Under the pieces are notes generated by a model. The model did no database searches, was not told where the DNA came from, and worked only from the letters and a program-made list of their open reading frames with translations. 64,000 bases of DNA. It comes from Pseudomonas thivervalensis. GTDB lineage: Bacteria; Pseudomonadota; Gammaproteobacteria; Pseudomonadales; Pseudomonadaceae. Every line of letters begins with the position of its first letter. Position 1 is the first letter of the stretch. Positions 32,914 to 41,480 of the stretch are shown one piece after another. The position numbers and the translations under genes were made by a program. Location: positions 62,001 through 126,000 of the forward strand of contig NZ_LHVE01000011.1 of the NCBI RefSeq assembly GCF_001269655.1. Direction: 5' to 3'.

Positions 32914-33435
32914 TTGAAATTAGCCCCCCACTTCATCCTCCACGAAACCACCCACTGGCTAGTCAACCACCACCTGGCCTCCGCCCTGCCCGGCTACCTC
33001 ATGCTCGGCTCCAAGCATCACGTTAACTCACTGGCGCAACTGCCCGAACCCGCACTCGCCGAACTGGGTAGCCTAATGGCAAACATTCAGAGCGTCGTTG
33101 AAACACAACTGAACCCCAAATGGCTTTACATCAGCCGCTTCGGCCACGATCCCCGCTACCCCATCCATTTCCATTTCATCCCGGTGTACGACTGGGTCGA
33201 GGCACTGTTCTGGAAAGATGCGCGGTACAGGTTGCTGGAGACCTTTGGCACTCAAGAAAACGCCCAGACATTGACCGATGGTGCCGAGCTGACATTGTTC
33301 ATCTGGCGTGAGTTTGGTGAGAGCCCTACGCCGCCTGCGATCCATGGGCCCTCTATCAGCCAGGTAATTGAAAGGTTGCGGCAAGCGTTCAGGACTCGGC
33401 CAACACCAAACCTTCTTCCAGCGCGCTGGCCATGA
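32914..33435 (+). CDS. HIT-family protein
   Basis: A 173-residue histidine-triad protein. The motif is HFHFIPV within RYPIHFHFIPVYD, a good match to HxHxxP-type HIT hydrolases or transferases acting on nucleotide phosphates. The start is a TTG (LKLAPHFILHETTHWL) because CAGGGAG lies 8 bases before it and it gives the family N-terminus. The 3' end overlaps the convergent DUF2268 gene by 47 bases. Confidence 0.75.
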   Translation: MKLAPHFILHETTHWLVNHHLASALPGYLMLGSKHHVNSLAQLPEPALAELGSLMANIQSVVETQLNPKWLYISRFGHDPRYPIHFHFIPVYDWVEALFWKDARYRLLETFGTQENAQTLTDGAELTLFIWREFGESPTPPAIHGPSISQVIERLRQAFRTRPTPNLLPARWP

Positions 33436-34060
33436 TGTCTGCTGCAGATGCGTTGACCCAGGTCGAAATATCAGTTTCGCCCCTCGATGCAAGCCAACGC
33501 CCGACCATTTGATAACCCAACGAGTAACCGAGCCATTTGGGTTTGTCGCCAAAACCAAAGAACCACTCGTTGTGATCGTAATACCGTGATTCAAGAGTTT
33601 GCAGCCCAACCGGTGAGCGCAAAAGATCGGCAGATGCGATGGCATGCTCCCAAGGCTCCGGATCGCTACCAAGCACATGCCGAACAAACTGACCGGCAAG
33701 CCCTTCGCTGACCAACGCCTCGCCTAACGTCCAACCATAACCAGGACCGCCCATGCGCAGGCAATGGTGAACCTCATGAACAACCTGTCGACGCAGTGCG
33801 CCGGTGCGCAGGCTGGAAAAGAAATTCGGATTGTCGGGATCAAGGGTCATGGTAAACATGGAGCTGCGATACGCCCGTCCTACCAGACCCATTTCCGGAA
33901 TGGTTTCGCCCGGTAGCCTCTGAATCAGGACATCGAGTCTCGGCGGGGGCATCAGGCAAGCAATAGCCTCGTAAGCGGCGTCAAACTCATCAACCAGCTC
34001 GCGGCGAAACTCGGCAAGACTCCCCGAGGCCTCCAGCCAGTGCAGCGTCCATTTCTCCAT
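33389..34060 (-). CDS. DUF2268 putative zinc protease
   Basis: A 223-residue soluble protein with the metal-binding motif VVHEVHHCLRM (HExxH, about residue 94) and a downstream GEALVSEGLAGQF block that would supply the third ligand, as in DUF2268 proteins. Predicted metallopeptidase; the substrate is unknown. It is convergent with the HIT gene and overlaps its end. Confidence 0.75.
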   Translation of the reverse strand: MEKWTLHWLEASGSLAEFRRELVDEFDAAYEAIACLMPPPRLDVLIQRLPGETIPEMGLVGRAYRSSMFTMTLDPDNPNFFSSLRTGALRRQVVHEVHHCLRMGGPGYGWTLGEALVSEGLAGQFVRHVLGSDPEPWEHAIASADLLRSPVGLQTLESRYYDHNEWFFGFGDKPKWLGYSLGYQMVGRWLASRGETDISTWVNASAADIMASALEEGLVLAES

Positions 34061-34377
34061 GCCCCATCTCCTTTATTAATCAAATCACCTGGCTCGATGA
34101 CTCCGGGCCGCTCGCGACGGTAGATCCCCCGCCGGGCAGCTGTCCAGTGTCGATCAGGTTTGACTGCGCCTCTGTTTGCCCGGTTATCTCTGGCAAAAAA
34201 CTGTCTCGATTCCTACAAGGCTCTCGGAAGCAGGTGTCTTGCTCGTCGTGTCTGGTGAAATCTATAGTCATTTCCATCGCCGCAGAATGGCGATCAGGTT
34301 TGGCGACCTGAGGATCGAGTGCAAAAGTACTGCGTTTTTTGCAGAGGCTTTGGCACACTTGCACGGCTGCCCGTTAC
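34061..34377. other. intergenic region upstream of the RNA leader
   Basis: About 300 bases without a convincing gene; the open frame on the minus strand here has no Shine-Dalgarno or recognisable domain. CGATCAGGTTTG occurs twice (about 34150 and 34290). It probably holds the promoter for the leader and small gene that follow. Confidence 0.35.
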
Positions 34378-34449
34378 GGCAGTTGTGCGTGGGAGGCCTT
34401 CGGGTCTGCCGGTTTCCGATCCCGGTTCGCCAACCTGCGTACAACTGCC
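34378..34449 (+). ncRNA. structured RNA leader (cloverleaf-like) of the 90-residue gene
   Basis: The arms GGCAGTTGTGCG (34378-34389) and CGTACAACTGCC (34438-34449) can form a 12-base stem with one mismatch. It encloses AGGCC-UUCG-GGUCU (34394-34407), a hairpin with the very stable C(UUCG)G loop, and two mutually exclusive hairpins that share GG at 34424-34425: CCGG..CCGG (34409-34425) or GGUU-CGCC-AACC (34424-34435). The leader lies 58 bases before the ATG at 34508. I recall similar leaders upstream of small DUF3077-like genes in Pseudomonas, but no family name is claimed. Confidence 0.55.
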
Positions 34450-34507
34450 ACCCAATTGTTTGGCGACGATTGAGTGGCTAAAACCTCATTAGATCGGAGT
34501 TTTGAAC

Positions 34508-34780
34508 ATGGAAAGATATGTCCCCATCACCGGCATCGACTGCACTCCCGCTTCCCTCCTCATAGATACTCAAGCCCCGCTGGACGTCCTGCATGCAACC
34601 GCTGATTACCGCATCCGTGTGGTGACGCAGGTACTGGAGAACATTGCGTTTCGCTCTGAAATCACCAGCGATACGGTGGTGCTTTCAGATTTCGCACAGC
34701 TTCTGGTAATTCCGTTGCGGGATGGCTGTGATTTGCTGGAGGTGATTGGTCGGCGGCTTCAAGCGCAGGTCGAAAGCTGA
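34508..34780 (+). CDS. small hypothetical protein, DUF3077-like
   Basis: A 90-residue protein without a signal peptide or membrane segment. The layout (short lead, helix PLDVLHATADYRIRVVTQVL, second helix LAQLLVIPLRDGCDLLEVIG-like) is like the small DUF3077/DUF6124 proteins of Pseudomonas; this is a weak resemblance by eye. CGGAG lies 8 bases before the ATG. It is preceded by the structured leader and marks the left edge of the accessory region. Confidence 0.5.
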   Translation: MERYVPITGIDCTPASLLIDTQAPLDVLHATADYRIRVVTQVLENIAFRSEITSDTVVLSDFAQLLVIPLRDGCDLLEVIGRRLQAQVES

Positions 34781-35112
34781 TGGAACGACGGGCGTCTAAA
34801 ACGCGCCCGTTTTACATAATTAGGGATGGTATTCGCACCGTGCATCAGATCTGACCATCCAGTTTAAAGATCCCAGCCGACAGAGAGCGGCCAATAGCTG
34901 ACGTAGCGAAAGGTGCACCGATGGATGGGGAGGTTTCAGCAAGGCTTCAGGCCCGCCAGGTATGGGATGCCTGATAGAAGTCCGAAGTCGACGCAAACCT
35001 CCACGAGCTGGAGCCTAGACTCGCCCCATGGGGATGGGTATCCTCAGCCAAAAGCTTGAGGTCGTGGCCCAATGCCATGGAACTGATGCGACAGTTATCA
35101 AGGGATGAATGC
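34781..35112. other. intergenic region, left boundary of the accessory island
   Basis: About 330 bases. No gene, terminator, repeat or tRNA was seen that could be an attachment site. Base composition starts to shift from GC-rich to lower GC near its end. Confidence 0.35.
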
Positions 35113-37128
35113 ATGGAGCTCGTACGCGCAACTGTGGGACCTTTTCGCTCAATCAATGAGCCCCAAGCGGTGTCGATTGATCCTGAAGTAACTGTGCTGG
35201 TCGGCATGAATGAGGCCGGAAAAACAGTTTTTCTCAAAGCGTTGCACAAGGCCAAAGATGCTTTGGGTAGAGAGGTTTTTAACATCACGGATGACTACCC
35301 AAGGAAAGACGTCACCACATACAGGCGTCGTCACGAAGAGGAGCCGGACGTCGCGGTGAAATTGACGTATCGGGCTGTTGCGCGGGAGATTGAGAGAGTT
35401 AATAAGCTAGTCGGCACCGACTTAACCGACGGCTTTGAGTTTTCGGTGACTTTTGATTATAAAAATCAGCGAGTCAATTCGTTGAATGTCACTGATGGAC
35501 CCGTACTCAAGAAAATGTCCACGAACGCGGCCTTGAGCGAAGGGGTGAGAGCTATTCTCAAGGATGCGACGACTATCAGATCTGCCTCAAAGACTCTCGT
35601 AGAATTTGAATCTCCAAATGATGCGGATACGACGTTGATCGAGTCGTTGACAAAAAGAATAGCCGCCGCAGATGGGAGTAAGGGCTGGGATCACATCTCC
35701 GCCTATGAGGTATTGATCAATTTAATGCCATCAATACCCAGCTTTTTGTATTTCAGTGATTATGATTTGCTTCCCGGAAAGCTGAACCTTCACGATCTTA
35801 AGCAGCGAGTGAATGCTGCTGCGGCTGATCCTGCTAATGCGAGTAAACAGATCGAGCCAAAGCACCAAGCGGTCCTTGCACTGCTTCGAATGGCGGAGGT
35901 GGATTTGACTGATTTCGATAATGGTAAATCCTACGAGGAGTTGAAATCACAGATTGAAGCTGTCTCTATCAGTCTAACTGACCAAGTTCTAGAGTTCTGG
36001 AAGCAGAATGAAGACCTTGAAGTCGAAATAGACATTCGCACAGACGTCTCCGAAGCTGCCCCATTCAATAATGGGCCCAATATTTATCTCAGGATCAGAA
36101 ACCGCCGTCATCGTGGTGTTTCGACACCCTTTGATCAACGTAGCCGTGGATTCATCTGGTTCTTTAGCTTCCTTGTATGGTTCGACAGTGTTCAGCACCA
36201 GCTTGATGCGAGTGGCAAGGCTAGTAATAAATCCTTGGTACTTCTGCTTGATGAGCCTGCACTGGCTCTTCACGCGCTTGCACAGACAGATTTTCTGAGC
36301 TATATCGATCACCTATCAAAAAACTATCAGGTGATCTACACCACTCACTCGCCGTTCATGGTGCATTCTGACAGATTGCATCAGGTGCGTGTGGTGGAAG
36401 ACAAGGTTAAGATTGGTACAGTGGTTTCGGACAACCTTTCAGGCTCTGATCCTCGTACCATTTTCCCTCTCCAGGCAGCACTTGGTTGGAACTTAGCTCA
36501 AAATCTATTTGTCACAAAGTTCAACCTACTGGTTGAAGGTATTTCTGAATTGTCGATCTTGCAGGCTATGTCCCATGTAGTCGAGACCGCTGGAAATGCG
36601 GGCTTGATGAGTAATGCCACCATCGTTCCGGCTGGTGGCTTAAGCAACGTTGCCACCTTTGTTTCTTTGTTGGGGGCAAATGGCCTTAATCTAGCGGTAT
36701 TGCATGATTACAATGGGAAGCCGGAGCAAAAGCTTGAGTCATTAGTGCAGCAGAAATTGCTCAAGAAGAAATCGGTATTCAATTTCTCCCAATTCCGCGA
36801 TCTTTCAAAAATTGGGGAGAACAGTATTGCTACGGATGTCGAGGATTTGCTTGACGCCGATAGATACATGATGGTTTTTTCAAGCGTATTCCAGAAAGAG
36901 CTGGACCATAAGGCCATTACTCAAGCTGACCTTCCACTAGGGGATCGAATTGTCGGGCGAATTGAAAAGTACCTCACAACCAATAGCATAAAAATTCGCC
37001 TCTCAGGAGGTTATAACCATTACGCTGTGGCTGCTGCTTTCGTGGCAAACATCATGGAAAACTGTACCGATGACACTGTTACTCGGTTTACAGCGCTGTT
37101 CAAAGACATTAACGCTGCACTGAAATAA
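35113..37128 (+). CDS. OLD-family ATP-dependent endonuclease (AAA + TOPRIM)
   Basis: A 671-residue protein. Walker A is GMNEAGKTVF (residues 31-40), Walker B LVLLLDEPALALH near residue 375 followed by YTTHSPFMV, the ABC/SMC-like end of the ATPase. A C-terminal TOPRIM-type nuclease begins LLVEGISELSILQ near residue 472, with the expected acid (VEG). This is the OLD class of antiphage proteins, single-gene type; GajB, AriB or reverse-transcriptase partners are not adjacent. The ATG at 35113 (AAGGG upstream) was preferred to 35056. GC content and codon use differ from flanking core genes. Confidence 0.8.
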   Translation: MELVRATVGPFRSINEPQAVSIDPEVTVLVGMNEAGKTVFLKALHKAKDALGREVFNITDDYPRKDVTTYRRRHEEEPDVAVKLTYRAVAREIERVNKLVGTDLTDGFEFSVTFDYKNQRVNSLNVTDGPVLKKMSTNAALSEGVRAILKDATTIRSASKTLVEFESPNDADTTLIESLTKRIAAADGSKGWDHISAYEVLINLMPSIPSFLYFSDYDLLPGKLNLHDLKQRVNAAAADPANASKQIEPKHQAVLALLRMAEVDLTDFDNGKSYEELKSQIEAVSISLTDQVLEFWKQNEDLEVEIDIRTDVSEAAPFNNGPNIYLRIRNRRHRGVSTPFDQRSRGFIWFFSFLVWFDSVQHQLDASGKASNKSLVLLLDEPALALHALAQTDFLSYIDHLSKNYQVIYTTHSPFMVHSDRLHQVRVVEDKVKIGTVVSDNLSGSDPRTIFPLQAALGWNLAQNLFVTKFNLLVEGISELSILQAMSHVVETAGNAGLMSNATIVPAGGLSNVATFVSLLGANGLNLAVLHDYNGKPEQKLESLVQQKLLKKKSVFNFSQFRDLSKIGENSIATDVEDLLDADRYMMVFSSVFQKELDHKAITQADLPLGDRIVGRIEKYLTTNSIKIRLSGGYNHYAVAAAFVANIMENCTDDTVTRFTALFKDINAALK

Positions 37129-37223
37129 CCTGTAGCCCCAGCCGGGGACTCTCTTGGCTGGGTGATTATCGTGAAGTCATATTTTCCGCTCCGATTAGAC
37201 TAACCAACTCTGGCACATAAGCT

Positions 37224-37446
37224 TCATTGAGCGTTTGACGGACACGCTGCGTGTCGTTGCTCTGCCTGACTCATGAAGTCGGTAATCGCTTCGACTACCT
37301 GCTCAGGGTGCTCGCGGTGCGAGACGTGTTTGCAATGATCAAGCAAAATCGGCGGCTTCTCGTGTGTTGTGAGAATCTCGTAGCAAGCTTGGTGAAGAGA
37401 TGAGCCGAACTGGTCCTCTAGCTCTTGTATGGCCAGTACTGCGCAC
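37224..37446 (-). pseudogene. alpha/beta hydrolase, C-terminal remnant
   Basis: The minus-strand frame VLAIQELEDQFGSS, then ILLDHCKHVSHREHPEQVV to the stop matches the end of an alpha/beta hydrolase: acid-containing VLAIQGxDD block and the HxPHxxxPE histidine region (normal GHSPHRE changed to KHVSHRE). No N-terminal half remains; the frame merges into the kinase gene upstream. A decayed leftover beneath the defence genes. Confidence 0.6.
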
Positions 37447-37497
37447 GCCGACGTACAGATATAATCCCCGACTCGCCAACCGATGGAATGAATAGAT

Positions 37498-38844
37498 ATG
37501 AAGCTGGAACTTATTGAGCAACTTGGCGATGGAGCGTTCGCAGATGTTTGGCGCGCACGAGACGAATTAGAAAGAGAGGTTGCTGTAAAGATTGTTAGGG
37601 AGGCTAGTTTAGGAGTTGCAGATGCCTTGGCGCATGCAAAAGCCTTAGCTCGTGCAACCCACCCGAATGTTGTAGCGGTCCTCACCCTAGAAACTATTCA
37701 AGACCCAAACACTGGCAAAGACGCTAGCTGTGTTGTAATGGAGTTGATTCACGGAGTAACACTTGCAACACACCTCAGCCGTGGAAAATTGACAGCTGCT
37801 GACGTTGTTTTGTTTGGGCTAGGAATAATTGATGGACTAGCTCACATTCACGCACAAGGTATGGCGCATGGGGATCTTCATGCTGAAAACGTTATGATTG
37901 GTGCCAACACAGCCAAAATTATCGACATTTTATACTTGAATTCGCTGTCAACATTAACAAGTGAAAATCGTGCATCTCGTTTAAACAGAGACATACTTAG
38001 TCTCCGACTAATGATTCAGGAGTTAATCGTCAATTCGGATATTGACTCTGCTGAGGCCACTGAATTCAATAACATGCTTGGATCACGCGCCCAGTTAAGC
38101 GACATACGTACCGCCTTCATAAAGATAACTTCGCCTGATGATCCTGGGCGGGAGCAGCGTACACTTGACCACCTATTCTCCCGTGTAGTCGACACAGACT
38201 TTGTAGAGGGGGAAGCGTATGCAGCGGCATTAGGCGAAGACACACCAGACCACGCTGTATTTGATTTGCTTAAGCGCATCGCAGACGAGTTAGTATATGA
38301 ATACAAACATGGCAACTATGTTAGAGTCCTTTGGTCACGACTATCTACTGCCAAACGAAGCGAGTTCCTCACACACCTAAGCGTCGTTATCGATAAGGAG
38401 ACACCAAGAGGAAAGTGGTCGCCAAACTTACGACTACTCTCTACTTTACCACGAGCCAACTGGTCTGGATTGCGGAAGCTGGTGCAAATACGGCTTGAAG
38501 AGCTCATCACCAAAGACGTACTGGCTGGCCATGTCGACATACATGGAACAAAGAAAATATCCGGCGGCGTTTTAGGCACTTATGCGAATAGCTTCTGGGC
38601 TGTCTTTCAGAATAAAGGAATTCTGGCAGACAATCTTATTTCGCTCCTGCGACAAAGCTGGTACACACAGAACTATATTGGAAGTTACTTTATGACTACC
38701 ATCCCCCCGCTCGCAGAAACTACTGGCAAACGAGCTGACTTTATAAAAGCTTTCCGCACAGCATTGAATAATGATGCCCGAATAGTAAAAAACAAACTTG
38801 ATGAGCTACCGCCTGACTGGATCGAAGAGATTCGTGCCAAATGA
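37498..38844 (+). CDS. protein-kinase-like protein with unrecognised C-terminal half
   Basis: A 448-residue protein. Residues ~1-200 are a Ser/Thr/Tyr kinase-like domain: glycine loop IEQLGDGAFADVW, ATP lysine VAVKIV (Lys31), and catalytic loop HGDLHAENVMI (His124, Asp126, Asn131); the DFG is replaced by IIDIL but keeps the Asp. The arginine of HRD is absent (HGD), as in small-molecule or divergent kinases. The remaining ~240 residues (FLTHLSVVIDKETPRGKW and onward) match nothing I know. Low GC, next to OLD and HEPN genes; an antiphage role is inference. Confidence 0.7.
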   Translation: MKLELIEQLGDGAFADVWRARDELEREVAVKIVREASLGVADALAHAKALARATHPNVVAVLTLETIQDPNTGKDASCVVMELIHGVTLATHLSRGKLTAADVVLFGLGIIDGLAHIHAQGMAHGDLHAENVMIGANTAKIIDILYLNSLSTLTSENRASRLNRDILSLRLMIQELIVNSDIDSAEATEFNNMLGSRAQLSDIRTAFIKITSPDDPGREQRTLDHLFSRVVDTDFVEGEAYAAALGEDTPDHAVFDLLKRIADELVYEYKHGNYVRVLWSRLSTAKRSEFLTHLSVVIDKETPRGKWSPNLRLLSTLPRANWSGLRKLVQIRLEELITKDVLAGHVDIHGTKKISGGVLGTYANSFWAVFQNKGILADNLISLLRQSWYTQNYIGSYFMTTIPPLAETTGKRADFIKAFRTALNNDARIVKNKLDELPPDWIEEIRAK

Positions 38845-38967
38845 TGTTCTCTTATGCTAAACACCGCTAGCATTAAGCTATAATCAGACTCCGCTAGAGA
38901 GAGTGGCGAGTGAGCATTGGCACGCTCCAAGCAATGTAATCTCGCCTCCCCTTATGTTTTGCACTAT

Positions 38968-39060
38968 TCGACCGAGCCGCGCATCAGCATTGGGAAAAAG
39001 ATCGAGTCGAATATCGTAGCGCCAAAGCAGTTGTTTTGCAGAACGTCCAGGTCTGGCTGA
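38968..39060 (+). pseudogene. GNAT acetyltransferase tail, copy A
   Basis: The frame STEPRISIGKKIESNIV, running to a stop at 39058-39060, corresponds to the last part of a YpeA-like GNAT acetyltransferase (RxSMGKxL). A second, diverged copy of the same tail lies at 46864-47004. No upstream GNAT sequence is seen here. Confidence 0.6.
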
Positions 39061-39122
39061 TTGCTGCCTGTCGTGAGGCTGAAACCCATTACAGACGCTC
39101 GAGCATCACTTTATCGCAACAC

Positions 39123-40637
39123 CTACCGACCTACCAGACTTTTTAGTCGATTAATATTTTGCGAATAATTAACTATATAAGCTCCAAATGAATGCGTCAT
39201 TGTTATACCTTGACCCATCCACCTTCTCATATCCCACCCAAGATCAAGTAGGTCTGAGGCAGCGAAAACAAATTCTAGCGTGTCAATTATAAACGCGAAT
39301 TCTGCGAAGTGTTTTTGATAGTCGAACGACCCGGCGCTGCCATGCACATAGTGATTTCGAGACAAAACAGCATGATTGCATGGCAGATAAAGTTCCGGAA
39401 ACTTATCGCCGGCCACCTCGATTATTTTGTCGGCACGGTGATGTATCTTGTCGCGCAGGCTCGCCTTACCAATGCGTCCCAAGCTTGAGAGAACTGACTG
39501 CCTAGCGAAACTTTCCGGCAGGCCTGCGAATATTTTTCGGCACTGCGCCACCGCATCTTTCAGCGACGCATCAGTTTCCTTTGTTTTAGGTACATGGCTC
39601 TCTGGTAGCAAATCAAACATGTTGGCAGCGCCAACTATACGATTGATGCTGTAGCTTCCAAAAAATGCGGTCGCAAATCGTACCCTTGGATCACCCATAG
39701 TATCCGCACTATCCATCCAACCTGTCGCCACCTTGGCAAACTCTTCAGGGTTACGATCTGGGCAAAGAAGAATGTCACCTAAACTAGTCGAGGAATTCCC
39801 CTCGACGCGTTCATTGCACAAGCTCCAGTACAGCCGGGCAGTCTGAGGTCTCTCGGGCGTGGGCTCCTTTGAGCGCTGAGTCAGTTCCAACTCAATCCAA
39901 CGGAAGCGCTGACGATGCCCGAGGCTAAGCTCAAACAACCCGTGTAAGGTGCGAAGAGCATCGATCGCTTCGCTCAGTGTCTTAAGTTCTGCGAACTCTA
40001 TATTGGCGGTGACTTCGTTGTTGATGCCTATTCCAGCAGCACTTCCCGAGTTATGAGAAGATCGGTTCGTCAATGAGACTTTCCCAATCTTTGCGTTGCT
40101 CGCTACGATTTCCCACAAGCCGCTAAAATACAGCAAGTGAGGATGCTCGCTGATCTGAGGCTTGAAAGCGCGGCTTTCCCAACCATACTCTTCTGCTATC
40201 TTTTCCTTACGCTTGTAATCCATCTCAAGAATCTGATGGATTTCTGCTATTTCTGGGTATAGTGATTGAAAGGTCTCACGCCCGCTTACAAGGCAGTCGA
40301 CATTCTGAAAGTGGTAGCGAATCGCCTGGATAACAGGCTCACCAGAAGTAATAGACTCTTCACCTACTACGATGTAGTGCGGAAAAAAAATGCTCTCAAA
40401 CTGAGAATTCTCATCGAAGCGGTGTTGGTTTTTACCATGGAGCACGCAATCCAGAAGCGAGACTTTCTTGCCATCGTTTAGCATTCCATGAATATCAGCA
40501 GGTCCGGTTTCGGGATGATCCCAGAAACTTTTCCCTACGAGTTTAAGGATGCTATCCGCACCAGCAATTTTGAGTAGTCCGGCAAATTGGCTGTTTGTCG
40601 AGAGGAAAATTCCATTGTACTGTTCGTGCGTCGGCAT
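39123..40637 (-). CDS. ApeA-like HEPN-domain protein
   Basis: A 504-residue soluble protein. The N-terminal half is beta-rich (NGIFLSTNSQFAGLLKIAG, SLLDCVLHG) as in ApeA-type N-terminal domains, and the C-terminal third is helical with LSRNHYVHGSAG near residue 427, an R-x4-H motif of HEPN ribonucleases. ApeA is a known single-gene antiphage protein; assignment is by motif and layout only. The ATG at 40637 was chosen; a GTG at 40646 is also possible, and no strong Shine-Dalgarno is present. Low GC. It faces the kinase gene. Confidence 0.6.
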   Translation of the reverse strand: MPTHEQYNGIFLSTNSQFAGLLKIAGADSILKLVGKSFWDHPETGPADIHGMLNDGKKVSLLDCVLHGKNQHRFDENSQFESIFFPHYIVVGEESITSGEPVIQAIRYHFQNVDCLVSGRETFQSLYPEIAEIHQILEMDYKRKEKIAEEYGWESRAFKPQISEHPHLLYFSGLWEIVASNAKIGKVSLTNRSSHNSGSAAGIGINNEVTANIEFAELKTLSEAIDALRTLHGLFELSLGHRQRFRWIELELTQRSKEPTPERPQTARLYWSLCNERVEGNSSTSLGDILLCPDRNPEEFAKVATGWMDSADTMGDPRVRFATAFFGSYSINRIVGAANMFDLLPESHVPKTKETDASLKDAVAQCRKIFAGLPESFARQSVLSSLGRIGKASLRDKIHHRADKIIEVAGDKFPELYLPCNHAVLSRNHYVHGSAGSFDYQKHFAEFAFIIDTLEFVFAASDLLDLGWDMRRWMGQGITMTHSFGAYIVNYSQNINRLKSLVGR

Positions 40638-40914
40638 AGAAAACACTCAATTAAATTATAGGTAAGCACGGCAACCCTTAGACTAGCACTCAGTCGAAAT
40701 TTTCACCGGGAGCTTTCGTTGCGATAGCTAGTACTAAGTGCGCAGCCACCCCTGGCGTCTAAACCTGATAGGCAACGTGCATTCGCTTTTTTTGCGAATC
40801 GCGGGATGACGAAGGCGTGCTGCGAGCCAAGAGTGGACTAGGGTTATCCTCCGCTCTTGGCCGAAAGCCGCCGATCAAGAAAATCGCCTATCTCCTCATC
40901 AACCCACCAACCAA
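40638..40914. other. intergenic region with a 7-base inverted repeat
   Basis: Upstream of the HEPN gene. CCAAGAG (40827-40833) and CTCTTGG (40854-40860) can form a hairpin with a 20-base loop. No gene, terminator or known site is seen otherwise. Confidence 0.4.
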
Positions 40915-41394
40915 CTAGCCTCTAACCGCTTTCATATTGCCAAGTATCCTCCCCGCATCCTGTCCAAGCGGAAGTCCAAACACCCGCGCATAATCCCGGC
41001 TGAATTGCGTCGCGCTCTCGTAGCCCACTTCGAAGGCAGCCGCCATGACGCTTTTGGCATTCGCCACCATCAGGGTTCTGGCCTGATGCAGGCGAACCCG
41101 CTTCTGGTACTGCAAGTGGCTCAGGTTGGTGACAGCCGTGAAGTGACGATGGAATGCCGAGACGCTCATTGAAGCGCGTTGCGCCAATCGCTCAACACCA
41201 ATGGACTCGGCGAAGTCGCTGCGGATTCATTGGATTGCCAGGTTGATTCGGGCCATCGCGGTATCCGGCACTGCGATGTCTCGCAACATCCAGCCATGGG
41301 GGCCTTGGAGTACGCGGAGGATAATCTCTCGCTCTTAGACGGGGGCCAGGGTCTTCGAAGAAGGGTTCAGCCTGAGCATCGCCGGGCCCGTCAT
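40915..41394 (-). pseudogene. AraC-family regulator, truncated with two in-frame stops
   Basis: One minus-strand frame reads MTGPAMLRLNPSSKTLAPV, stop (TAA at 41335-41337), EREIILRVLQGPHGWMLRDI, ..RINLAIQ, stop (TGA at 41227-41229), IRSDFAESIGVERLAQRASM, and on through the C-terminal HTH (FHRHFTAVTNLSHLQYQKRV). The second stop replaces the usual Trp codon (QWIR) by TGA. The first ~140 residues expected of this class are missing. A degraded member of the AraC_N/HTH_18 family. Confidence 0.8.
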
Positions 41395-41480
41395 TACTGA
41401 CCTCCAAGAATGATCAATCCCGAGGTGCGCGACCCAACTACCAGCCCCCTTGGTCTCAAGCCTCCAATACGCGTTTCACC

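Noticed and set aside
34080..34364. Minus-strand frame of 94 codons before the RNA leader
   Set aside because: No Shine-Dalgarno or domain, and the composition is not coding-like.
34781..35112. tRNA or att site at the left island edge
   Set aside because: No cloverleaf or direct repeat shared with the right end was found by eye.
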